Below, one piece after another: positions 6,558-12,666 of a stretch of DNA of 12,666 nt. The stretch is from CAYUUW01 sp964448005 (GTDB lineage Bacteria; Patescibacteriota; Gracilibacteria; UM-FILTER-43-11): the NCBI GenBank assembly GCA_964448005.1, contig CAYUUW010000041.1:1-12666 (forward strand), written 5' to 3'. Within the stretch, counting starts at the first letter, position 1. Each line of letters begins with the position of its first letter. Under the pieces are notes generated by a model, which made no database searches, had not been told where the DNA came from, and saw nothing but the letters and a program-made list of their open reading frames with translations. Made by a program: the position numbers and the translations under genes.

Positions 6558-6818
6558 TCACCCCCATGGCTCCTTGTCTTCGGCGTCCTGCGAATCCTGC
6601 TGCGACGCTTCTTCTAAAAGCTCCAGCTCATCCCAGCCTTTTTGCAGATCCTCCTTGAGCCTCTCGGCCTCCTCTTCGGTAGCCTCCTTGGCTTCTTCCA
6701 GGCGCTCCTTGAGGCGCTCCATTTTTTCCTTCAGGTCCGGCTGATCTCCTTTGACTTTGGCTTTAAGCATCATCCATTTTTCTTCCAGGGTCTCGAGCCA
6801 GGATTTGTCGTTTGCCAT
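6558..6818 (-). CDS. Small acidic coiled-coil protein
   Basis: An 86-residue, highly charged, almost wholly helical protein with no signal peptide, no membrane segment and no Cys. Lys/Glu-rich heptads run from about residue 25 to 70 (for example EKMERLKERLEEAKEATEEE), a strong coiled-coil prediction, and the C terminus is acidic. I recognise no specific family; such proteins often act as oligomerising scaffolds or partners of membrane proteins. It lies 31 bases downstream of a holin-family gene on the same strand, so the two are probably co-transcribed, with the terminator at 6489-6514 ending the unit. The start has no Shine-Dalgarno sequence. Confidence 0.75.
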   Translation of the reverse strand: MANDKSWLETLEEKWMMLKAKVKGDQPDLKEKMERLKERLEEAKEATEEEAERLKEDLQKGWDELELLEEASQQDSQDAEDKEPWG

Positions 6819-6849
6819 AGAATGGGGGATTAAAGAATAAGATCGAGGG

Positions 6850-7179
6850 CTATTCCTTTGCTACCAGGGCCGTGAGTGCGGCGATGATGAGCGAGAGCAC
6901 GAGTGCGGGCCAAAAGCCCCCCACCGCGAACGACGGGATGAGCCAATCGGCGAGCAGGATCATGAGGGCATTGATCACGAAAGTGAGCAGGCCAAAGGTC
7001 AAAAAGTTCAAGGGCAGCGTCAGGAGCAGAAGGATCGGCCTGATGGTCAGATTGATCAGCCCCAAAACAAAGGCGACGCCGAGCGAGGACCAGAACGAGC
7101 CCACTTTGACCCACGGCGAATACATGGAGCCGGCAAAAAGGACGCCTGCAGTCAGTAGCCATACCAAAATAAGCCTCAT
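6850..7179 (-). CDS. Phage holin family IV (PF04020-type) membrane protein
   Basis: A 109-residue, very hydrophobic protein with four predicted membrane helices (about residues 3-19, 30-48, 50-76 and 88-105). The core LINLTIRPILLLLTLPLNFL followed by GLLTFVINALMILLADWLIP is the signature of the 'phage holin family, superfamily IV' proteins. Despite the name these are common chromosomal proteins in many bacteria, including CPR, and their function is uncertain; no endolysin gene is nearby. I start it at 7179, where the first helix begins after MR; an in-frame ATG at 7242 would add 21 residues without family character. It is probably first gene of a two-gene unit with the coiled-coil protein. 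Confidence 0.85.
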   Translation of the reverse strand: MRLILVWLLTAGVLFAGSMYSPWVKVGSFWSSLGVAFVLGLINLTIRPILLLLTLPLNFLTFGLLTFVINALMILLADWLIPSFAVGGFWPALVLSLIIAALTALVAKE

Positions 7180-7224
7180 GCGAGTCGCTTTAAGGAATAA
7201 AATTGATGCGTGGAGGGCTGAATT

Positions 7225-7239
7225 CCTTGGGCGCCAAGG
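7225..7239. other. Short perfect hairpin CCTTGG-GCG-CCAAGG
   Basis: A six-base perfect stem with a three-base loop lies in the leader of the holin-family gene, close to the start predicted for its transcript. No T-run follows on either strand, so it is not a terminator. A 5'-end stabiliser is one possibility. Confidence 0.45.
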
Positions 7240-7247
7240 CACCTTTT

Positions 7248-7276
7248 ACCTTAGCACAAAAGATCCTGAAGGGCAA
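7248..7276 (-). promoter_or_regulatory. Candidate promoter for the holin-family gene
   Basis: On the minus strand TTGCCC (7276 down to 7271) is followed after 17 bases by TAAGGT (7253 down to 7248), a TANNNT-type -10 with TG one base upstream. Transcription would begin near 7241, about 60 nt before the ATG at 7179. The match is moderate. Confidence 0.4.
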
Positions 7277-7302
7277 ACCGACAAAGCGTGCTGGGGGCCT
7301 TT

Positions 7303-7346
7303 AGGCGAAAGCCTCATCATTCACCCCCCCCGATGAGTTTGGTGAA
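7303..7346. other. Overlapping alternative stems (possible pseudoknot or attenuator)
   Basis: Three pairings compete here. AGGC-GAAA-GCCT (7303-7314) forms a hairpin with a GNRA loop. CTCATC (7313-7318) pairs with GATGAG (7332-7337). TTCACC (7320-7325) pairs with GGTGAA (7341-7346). The last two are interleaved, which defines either an H-type pseudoknot or two mutually exclusive hairpins; a run of eight C (7324-7331) lies between the arms. It begins 12 bases beyond the stop of the gene at 7359-7781 on the minus strand, so it may be part of that transcript's 3' end. No T-run follows either strand. Confidence 0.45.
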
Positions 7347-7358
7347 GGATCCGTTTTC

Positions 7359-7781
7359 TTAAGCTGAAATGGCTGCGCCTTGAGACAGTTGATCGAGTCT
7401 GGTGCGGACATGCCCTAGTATTGATCTTATTCTCTCAATCTCCCTTTCTATTGTGCCGCGGTCGATTCTATTGCTCAAGCTCGCCCCTCCGTCATTGGGC
7501 ATTCTTTTGGCCGCCTCATTCATTGCGTTGAGCAGTCGATTTAGGGCGATTGCTATTTGCGGATCAAACATGGCTGCAGGTACGCTTGCTTCGTCCGTCG
7601 CTGTAATTTCAAGCCCGAGCGTGTCTCGAATTCCGTCAATGTTGTTATTTACGGAAAACTCTCGCGCCTTTTCAAGCGCCTCCAAGATCCTCGCTCTGTC
7701 TTTTGTGACATCTTCCGTCCCAACTTGATCCACGATGGGGCGACCTCCGGTATCGAATTCAGTCGTTTCTCTTAATGCCAT
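7359..7781 (-). CDS. Hypothetical protein with C-terminal coiled coil
   Basis: I do not recognise a family for this 140-residue protein. It has no signal peptide, no membrane segment and no Cys, so it is presumably cytoplasmic. The N-terminal 20 residues are polar and probably disordered. A mixed region follows (helix TKDRARILEALEKAREF, residues 26-42), and the C-terminal third (GTIEREIERIRSILGHVRTR, from about residue 109) is a good amphipathic helix or coiled coil. A promoter with a perfect -35 lies about 100 bases upstream and predicts a leader of about 90 nt, long for this window. That leader contains an eight-base inverted repeat abutting the start codon. The gene is more AT-rich than the left part of the window. 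Confidence 0.7.
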   Translation of the reverse strand: MALRETTEFDTGGRPIVDQVGTEDVTKDRARILEALEKAREFSVNNNIDGIRDTLGLEITATDEASVPAAMFDPQIAIALNRLLNAMNEAAKRMPNDGGASLSNRIDRGTIEREIERIRSILGHVRTRLDQLSQGAAISA

Positions 7782-7784
7782 AAA

Positions 7785-7825
7785 AAAGTTCTTAGGAGGT
7801 GGAGGCTTTTGTTTTCCAGAACTTT
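7785..7825 (-). promoter_or_regulatory. Leader inverted repeat abutting the start codon of the 7781 gene
   Basis: AAAGTTCT (7785-7792) and AGAACTTT (7818-7825) are exact reverse complements separated by 25 bases. In the minus-strand mRNA the second arm ends three bases before the ATG, so the hairpin would sit directly against the initiation site. The loop contains CACCTCCTAAG, close to the 3' end of 16S rRNA (anti-Shine-Dalgarno). It could control translation or be a dimeric operator. Confidence 0.45.
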
Positions 7826-7877
7826 CTTGTTCCCGTTGCTTTTGTTTGGGGGCGGTCCGCTTGATGCGACCGGGCTG

Positions 7878-7906
7878 ATGTTATCTAATCCTTTATTTTC
7901 TGTCAA
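7878..7906 (-). promoter_or_regulatory. Promoter with perfect -35 for the gene at 7781
   Basis: On the minus strand TTGACA (7906 down to 7901, six of six) is followed after exactly 17 bases by TAACAT (7883 down to 7878, four of six, TANNNT type). The predicted start is near 7871, about 90 nt upstream of the ATG. Confidence 0.6.
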
Positions 7907-8083
7907 AGGAATTCATCCCACAGGTCTCATGCGGATCGGAGGCCGCACGGCAAAGAAGCTGAAGACGGAAGACGCTAAATCCTTTCCCACCCCCAAGCAC
8001 CATTCCATGGCCTTGTTTATCTTGATTTTGTCGTACTGCCCCCAGGGTCAAATCGTTCGAATTGAAACAGCAGAGCTTTGGTT

Positions 8084-8476
8084 TTACAGCAAAAGAAGGA
8101 TTTCCTCGGCTTTTTTTCTGGACGCTTGGCAAAGCCGCTCAAAAGTCATCTCCTTGATTCTTAAAATAGTTTTTCCGTCTCGGGTTTCGATAGCGACATG
8201 GGAACCGTCTGGCCTTCTTTCTTCGATGGATTCATCCAGCTCAATTGTGGAATCCATTTCCAGCAGGTACCGCCAATATCGCCCCTTTTGAGGCTCCTCT
8301 TTTTCTGCCTCCCCTCTTACCCAGGATTCCACGTTCCCGTTGGCATCCAGGAACAGCCCCATCAATTCTTCACGGCTCTGGTAGCCTAGATCGACAGAAA
8401 AAATCAGAAGCGGGATAGAATATTCTGCGTCCTGCGCTTCACGCCAGGAAAAGCCATCAGGAATGGTTTTTTTCAT
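8084..8476 (-). CDS. Hypothetical acidic protein, 130 residues
   Basis: I do not recognise a family. From the ATG at 8476 it has 130 residues, no signal peptide or membrane helix, and many Glu/Asp and Lys/Arg. A hydrophobic patch SIPLLIFSVDLGY is followed by GLFLDANGNVESWV, then alternating strand-like segments and a Lys/Glu-rich C-terminal helix ending LLLL. I prefer the ATG at 8476 because GGGGAGG stands about eight bases upstream, the only good Shine-Dalgarno match before a likely start in the window. An in-frame GTG at 8533 would add 19 residues and lies under the -35 of the divergent gene. Small, AT-richer than the left half, and flanked by other orphans, it belongs to an accessory-looking stretch. 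Confidence 0.65.
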   Translation of the reverse strand: MKKTIPDGFSWREAQDAEYSIPLLIFSVDLGYQSREELMGLFLDANGNVESWVRGEAEKEEPQKGRYWRYLLEMDSTIELDESIEERRPDGSHVAIETRDGKTILRIKEMTFERLCQASRKKAEEILLLL

Positions 8477-8528
8477 CGCCTCCGCCTCCCCACCTACATT
8501 TGGCGCAACCAGAGTCAATCTACCGGCC

Positions 8529-8557
8529 TTCACTTTACTATTGTTATATGCTATAAT
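8529..8557 (+). promoter_or_regulatory. Extended -10 promoter for the gene at 8582
   Basis: TTCACT (8529-8534, four of six) is followed by a 17-base spacer and a perfect TATAAT (8552-8557) with TG one base upstream. Transcription should start near 8564, giving an 18-nt leader with no Shine-Dalgarno sequence, almost the same layout as the promoter at 69-97. Confidence 0.75.
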
Positions 8558-8581
8558 GCTTGGAAAACTAAAAACATCTCC

Positions 8582-9085
8582 ATGGCACTTTTTCTATTCA
8601 AGGTTCTTGATGGCGGCAGAGGCCTAGAGAATAATATGGTATCAGAAAGCACAAAAAAATCAAATGTTTTTACTGCCTTTAGTGAATTCAATAATGGGGA
8701 GTATGATTTGGCCGATCCTGAAGGGGCCAACGAATTGATCGATCAAATGTATTCCGCTGGGTGCCTGCCTGTTATCACGGTGAAGAGAAAACGGGCTAAT
8801 GAGGTCGAAAATGCAGGAATCCATCCCTATACCTCATGGATAAGGGAAATGGGCAATATCCTGGTGGGCACGTATGGTTTGCCTGCTTATATTCCTCGGG
8901 GTGATGATAGGGTTCGCTTCATGCTTAAGATTCCGCGCGAAAGGATTAAGCCGAGGATGACGGGGCCCGATAAATCTTTCCACGGGGTTGTTTTCATTGA
9001 AGGCGGGGAAATTCGTCCAGACGAGATCGAGGCTGTGGGTGAAGAGCCTTTTAGAGAAAGGATGCGGGAGCTTTTGGCTGCATGA
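8582..9085 (+). CDS. Hypothetical protein, 167 residues
   Basis: No family is recognised. The protein has no export signal and one Cys. Visible features are a polar N-terminal part (residues 15-45), a basic segment VKRKRANEVENAGIHPYTSW (66-85), and a C-terminal half of alternating strands (ILVGTYGLPAYI, VRFMLKIPRERIKPR, HGVVFIEGGEIRPDEIE) ending in a charged helix. The compact alpha/beta C-terminal domain with conserved-looking His, Arg and Glu could be an enzyme or toxin-like domain, but nothing specific supports that. The start at 8582 fits an 18-nt leader; an internal ATG at 8636 is the alternative. Beyond the stop a second frame stays open to about 9200 (see findings). It is divergent from the orphan at 8084-8476 across a short shared promoter region. 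Confidence 0.72.
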   Translation: MALFLFKVLDGGRGLENNMVSESTKKSNVFTAFSEFNNGEYDLADPEGANELIDQMYSAGCLPVITVKRKRANEVENAGIHPYTSWIREMGNILVGTYGLPAYIPRGDDRVRFMLKIPRERIKPRMTGPDKSFHGVVFIEGGEIRPDEIEAVGEEPFRERMRELLAA

Positions 9086-9293
9086 TGTCCTGCCTGGAAA
9101 AATAAAGAAAAGCGCTTTCAAAGACGGGAATTTCAAGGGTCTGGTCGAAAAATGCGCTGCGACCTTAAATGAGCGGGCCAGGTCAGGTCGCTTCCACTGA
9201 TCGAGGCGATTCGCCCAAACATTCTCCCCCCAATCCTTATTCGCCCTCCTGTCTACCCTACAGAACAAAAAATTCATAACCCCTTACATTCCC

Positions 9294-9593
9294 ATGCGTA
9301 AATTAACCAGTATTGCTTTTGCAGCGGCCCTATCGGCATGTGGTGACCCTTACCCTACCGTGGAAAGAGGCGAGCATTTGCAGGCCAAGGCCAACCTTTG
9401 CCCTATGGATAAAGACGGCAATCCTACTGTGGGAGAAAATCATCTGGGTCTCACTACCGTACAATGCAAAGACATGAATGCAGATGGGATAGTAGATAAA
9501 ATTGTGGATTTCCGAAGTGGATACGATGCAATCTGCACGACAGCGCAAGGCACCGAAATGTGCGATGAAATAGCCTCGCCTAGCGAGAAATAA
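9294..9593 (+). CDS. Small lipoprotein with a DxNxDGxxD calcium-loop motif
   Basis: The 99-residue product has a short signal sequence (MRK, then a hydrophobic stretch) ending in a canonical lipobox LSAC (residues 13-16), so Cys16 should be lipidated and the protein membrane-anchored outside the cytoplasm. The mature part has four Cys (36, 58, 81, 90), able to form two disulfides, and the loop DMNADGIVD (60-68), matching the calcium-binding DxNxDGxxD pattern of dockerin, EF-hand-like and thrombospondin type 3 repeats. A looser DKDGN sits at 39-43. The family is unknown. Its layout (lipobox Cys at 16 plus four further Cys) parallels the protein at 125-556, though the sequences do not align visibly. 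No Shine-Dalgarno sequence precedes the ATG, and I could not identify a promoter. Confidence 0.78.
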   Translation: MRKLTSIAFAAALSACGDPYPTVERGEHLQAKANLCPMDKDGNPTVGENHLGLTTVQCKDMNADGIVDKIVDFRSGYDAICTTAQGTEMCDEIASPSEK

Positions 9594-9646
9594 CGGATCC
9601 AGCCAACAATTTTTTGCTTTAGCGTAGGAATTAACGATTCGCAATC

Positions 9647-9997
9647 ATGCCCCTCGATCTCCCCGACAGCACCGACGAGGCGCCCTTTGCCTGGCCGGAA
9701 AGGAGAGAGCGGCCTGCGCCTGTCCACGAAAAAACGCTCCCTGACGGGGTGGTTCAGCTTGCCCCCTGGGGAAAGGGCGATTGGGCGCTGATCCTCCTCA
9801 GCCCGAGCCGGCAGCCGGCGGGGCGGATTCTCCTTGCCGACCTTTCCCCCAGACGTCTTTCCTTGGAGCAGGCCATTGGCCAAGTGGAGAGCGTCACCGC
9901 CCTGAAAGGCCTCAAGGATTCCCTGCGCGCCAGATTGGCCCCCTCTTGGCGGGAATCCCTCCGGTGTTTCCTTTCCGGCCCGACGGATGCCTCCTAG
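9647..9997 (+). CDS. Hypothetical protein, 116 residues
   Basis: No family is recognised. The N-terminal 30 residues are rich in Pro, Asp and Arg and probably disordered. They are followed by a strand-rich stretch (DGVVQLAPWGKGDWALILLSP, from about 33) and a C-terminal helical region (LEQAIGQVESVTALKGLKDSLR). There is no signal peptide. It is GC-rich like the ATPase that starts 81 bases after its stop, and the two may form one transcription unit. The in-between segment holds a six-base hairpin TTTTCC-GGGA-GGAAAA (10022-10037) and a possible -10 TAGAAT (10043-10048), so the ATPase may also have its own start. Coding status is moderately supported by composition and position only. Confidence 0.6.
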   Translation: MPLDLPDSTDEAPFAWPERRERPAPVHEKTLPDGVVQLAPWGKGDWALILLSPSRQPAGRILLADLSPRRLSLEQAIGQVESVTALKGLKDSLRARLAPSWRESLRCFLSGPTDAS

Positions 9998-10078
9998 CGC
10001 CCAAGGCCAAGCTCCGCCCTGTTTTCCGGGAGGAAAATCAGGTAGAATCAGCCCGAACCTCCTGAAAAACAAGAGCTT

Positions 10079-12666
10079 ATGTGGCCTTTCCTCATCGTCC
10101 TGCTTCTCCTTGCCGTCGGCGCTGCCTTCTTCCTCAACCTGCGCATCAGCAGCAAGCGCAGCGAATACAACCGAACCATGGAATCGGTGGTTTTGCGCGT
10201 GGCGGTTTCCAAGCTCAACGAGCGCGGGCCCATTGTGGCCGAGCAGATCTACGCCGCCCTGCACGCCATAGAAAGCAACTATGGCTTTTCCGACTATCTG
10301 GCGGGCAAGCCCGAGCCGCGCATCAGCCTGGAGATCGCCAATGTGGGCAACAAGATCCAGTTCTTCATCTGGTCGCCCAAGGAGTTCCGGAACGTCATCG
10401 AAAGCCAGGTGTACGCCCAGTACCCCGATGTGGAGATCGAGGAAGTGGAGGATTATGCCCTGCAGCCCTTCGCGGGCTACGATCCCCGGCTGGGCCGCGC
10501 CGACATCCTTCCCTCCGGCCCCGCCAATCCGCAGAACCTGCCGGCGCTTTACCAGCCTCCCCGCCAGGCGGCCAGCCATGTGGCGGTCACGGCCGAGCTG
10601 CGCCTGAAGGAGTACGACTTCTTCCCCATCAAGCGCTACAGCCAGCTGGAGGACAAGCTGGCCGGAGCCAACACCGAAACCCTTTCGGGCATCACGGCCA
10701 CCCTCTCCAAGCTGAATGCGACCGACGAGCAGGCCTGGATCCAGATCGTCATCTCCCCGGACACCAGCGCCTGGCGCAAGCAGGCCAAGAAAAGCCTCAG
10801 CCTCATCAGCAATGGCGTGTTCTCCAGCTCCTCCACGCTTCAGGGCCTGCTGATCCGCAGCCACCTTGTCCTGGGCTTTTGGGGCCGCCTGGCCAGGCTT
10901 CCGCTCTTCTTCCTGCTGTGGGCGCTGCGGGGCTTCAACACCCCTTCGGGCATCAAGGACACGGCCGGAAAGGACGTGGGCGAAGAGGTCACCCGCTCCC
11001 ACGACCGGGAGGATTCCATTTCCGCGGCGATGGACAAGATCAACCGTATCACCTACGAGGCCAATGTCCGGATCGTCTACATTCCCCGAAAGGAGAATGT
11101 CGACCTGGCCGCGCTCAAGCTCAACGAGATCGCCGGCAGCTTCCGCCAATTCGATCTGCCCAACGCCAACGGCTTCAAGGTCTCGCGGCTCAACCAGTCC
11201 AACACCCAGATCCTCAAGCGCTACCAGCAGCGGCTGATCGCCAATCCCAACTACCTCAGCATCGAGGAGGTGGCGACGCTGTACCACATGCCCTCGGCCG
11301 CCGTGGGCACGCCCAACGTGCTGTGGGTCAGCTCGCGCAAGCTGGAGCCGCCGCACAACCTGCCGGTGGTGGGCAGCGTGCCCGACAGCGAGCTCACCGT
11401 ATTGGGCGAGAGCAACTTCCGGGGCCAGCGCCAGCGCTTCGGCATCAAGCGCATCGACCGCCGCCGCCACATCTACATCATCGGAAAGACGGGCATGGGA
11501 AAATCCGTGCTGCTGGAGAACATGATCCATTCCGACGTGAACAGCGACCGGGGCATGGCGGTGATCGACCCCCACGGCGATTTGGCCGAGGCGGTGCTGG
11601 ATTTCGTGCCTGCCAGCCGCACGAACGATGTGGTGATCCTGGATCCTTCCGACACGGCCTTCCCCTTCGCCTTCAACATGCTGGAGTACAACGAGGATGT
11701 GAACAAGCGCAACCTGATGGCCTCGGGCCTGATGGGNNNNNNNNNNGATGTACGCCGACAGCTGGGGCCCCCGCCTGGAGCACATTCTGCGCAACTGCCT
11801 GCTGGCCCTGGCCGAGTACCCCAACACCTCCATGCTGGGCATCATGCGCATATTGGTGGACGACAAGTACCGCAAGCAGGTGGTGGCCAAGGTGACCAAC
11901 CCCACGGTGAAGAGCTTCTGGGTGGACGAGTTCGGCAAGATGCAGGACAAAATGCGCACCGAGGCGATTTCGCCCATCCAGAACAAGGTGGGCCAGTTCC
12001 TCTCCTCCCCCATGATCCGCAACATCGTGGGCCAGGTGAAGTCCACGGTGAACATCCGCTTCATGATGGACACGGGCAAGATCGTGGTGGTGAACCTTTC
12101 CAAGGGAAAGATCGGCGAGGACAATTCCACGCTGCTGGGCTCCATGCTCATCACCAAGTTCCAGCTGGACGCCATGAGCCGGGCCGACACGGCCGAGAAG
12201 GACCGACGGGATTTCTATCTGTATGTGGATGAGTTCCAGAACTTCGCCACCGACGCGTTCGCCACCATCCTTTCCGAGGCCCGAAAGTACAAGCTGAACC
12301 TGACCATGGCCAACCAGTACGTGGCCCAAATGCCCGAGGAGGTGCGCGATGCGGTGTTCGGCAACGTGGGTAGCAGCCTCTGCTTCCAGGTGGGCTTCGA
12401 CGATGCGGAGTACTTCTCCAGCCAGTTCTCCGAGGAGGTTCTGCCCAACGACATCATCACGCTGCCCAAGTACAACTGCTACACCAAGCTGATGATCGAC
12501 GGCATGCCGAGCAACACCTTCTCCATTGCCACCTTGCCTCCGCCCATCCTGGACCACGAGGAGGGCCGCCGGGACAAGATCATCCGCCTTTCGCGCGAGC
12601 GCTACTGCAAGCCCCGCGAAGCGGTGGAGGAGAAGATCCTGCGCTGGGCGGACACCAAGGCTTTGG
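10079..12666 (+). CDS. Type IV secretion-type DNA-binding ATPase (partial, interrupted by N gap)
   Basis: A large HerA/FtsK-superfamily ATPase related to VirD4/TraD coupling proteins and DUF87 proteins; more than 850 residues are present and the 3' end is missing. It has an N-terminal membrane helix (residues 2-20), then a roughly 440-residue domain with a second hydrophobic segment near 263-286, then Walker A GKTGMGKS (469-476) and IDPHGD (496-501). After the N gap, in another reading phase, the sequence continues from ATG at 11748: MYADSWGPRLEHILRN, Walker B YLYVDEFQNF (12216-12245) and a NQYVAQMPEEVRDAV motor segment. The two halves are one protein; the 10-N filler breaks the frame. Such proteins pump DNA or protein substrates across the inner membrane in conjugation or type IV systems. 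The long N-terminal domain is typical of Patescibacteria in my knowledge. No relaxase or VirB4 is visible here. Confidence 0.9.
11737..11746. other. Assembly gap of ten N
   Basis: Ten N lie inside the ATPase gene. The codon before ends in GG and the sequence after resumes one base before ATG TAC GCC; joining the two frames needs a gap divisible by three. Ten is therefore a placeholder length, and nine or twelve bases would restore one continuous reading frame. Confidence 0.95.

Larger units (their letters stand above)
7782..8083. other. 302-base stretch without a confident gene
   Basis: This gap between two minus-strand orphans holds the promoter at 7878-7906 and the inverted repeat at 7785-7825. 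A plus-strand frame opens at a TTG (7809) just after a perfect AGGAGGTGGAGG but continues antisense through the next gene, and a short minus-strand frame (7893-8132) also exists. Neither gives a protein I find convincing. A degraded gene cannot be excluded. Confidence 0.5.

Noticed and set aside
6850..7179. Prophage lysis cassette
   Set aside because: The holin-family name suggests phage, but no endolysin, capsid, portal or integrase gene is present and the family is widespread on chromosomes.
7809..8291. Plus-strand frame from TTG with a perfect Shine-Dalgarno sequence
   Set aside because: Its second half is antisense to the better-supported gene at 8084-8476, the translation has Ser-rich shadow composition, and the other genes here do not depend on such sites. 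The site itself is reported as a finding.
8834..9277. Minus-strand 147-codon frame
   Set aside because: It lies opposite the 8582 gene, which has a strong promoter; the Pro/His/Arg-rich translation looks like a shadow.
9575..9587. CTCGC-CTA-GCGAG hairpin at the end of the lipoprotein gene
   Set aside because: It is inside the coding region and not followed by a T-run, so not a convincing terminator.
9440..12190. Very long minus-strand open frame (over 900 codons) opposite the ATPase
   Set aside because: It runs across the N gap and mirrors a GC-rich gene whose plus-strand product has intact Walker motifs. Its His-, Gly- and Val-rich translation matches no family and is typical of an antisense shadow.

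Overview
The window looks like a piece of a draft or metagenome-derived bacterial chromosome; it contains a 10-base run of N. The best taxonomic clue is the gene running off the right edge. It is a very long type IV secretion-type DNA-binding ATPase with an N-terminal membrane anchor and a large domain ahead of Walker A, an architecture I associate with Patescibacteria (Candidate Phyla Radiation). A small four-helix holin-family protein, two patatins and many orphan small proteins fit that, but it remains inference. TGA, TAA and TAG all end convincing genes, so code 25 (TGA = Gly, Gracilibacteria/Absconditabacteria) is unlikely. Almost no gene has a Shine-Dalgarno sequence, and nearly all starts have C or T just before the ATG.

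Layout. Positions 1-556: a strong sigma70-like promoter drives a small secreted or lipoprotein-like orphan. Positions 690-4230, minus strand: a DUF2461 protein, a membrane-anchored DsbA-type thiol oxidoreductase with a clear intrinsic terminator, and two adjacent, divergent patatin-like lipases. One patatin carries a tandem duplication of its catalytic-Asp motif. Positions 4270-4295: a perfect 11-bp-stem palindrome. Positions 4308-6457, minus strand: a class II Fic (AMPylation-type) gene overlapping a GT4 glycosyltransferase by ATGA. It is preceded by three identical AGTTAACT palindromes that look like an operator array. Positions 6489-7276, minus strand: a holin-family membrane protein and a small acidic coiled-coil protein, closed by an intrinsic terminator.

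Positions 7359-9593 are an accessory-looking, more AT-rich stretch of orphan genes: two minus-strand genes, a gene divergent from one of them with an extended -10 promoter, and a small lipoprotein with a Ca-binding-like loop. A short segment with overlapping alternative stems (7303-7346) lies just left of it. Positions 9647-12666, plus strand, are GC-rich: a small orphan followed by the ATPase, broken only by the N gap.

How the genes may work together is inference. The Fic-GT pair is probably co-translated. DsbA could oxidise secreted Cys-containing proteins such as the two small ones here. Patatins, a Fic enzyme and a DNA-translocation ATPase are all families used in cell-cell or host interaction. 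No tRNA, rRNA, CRISPR array or insertion sequence was recognised.
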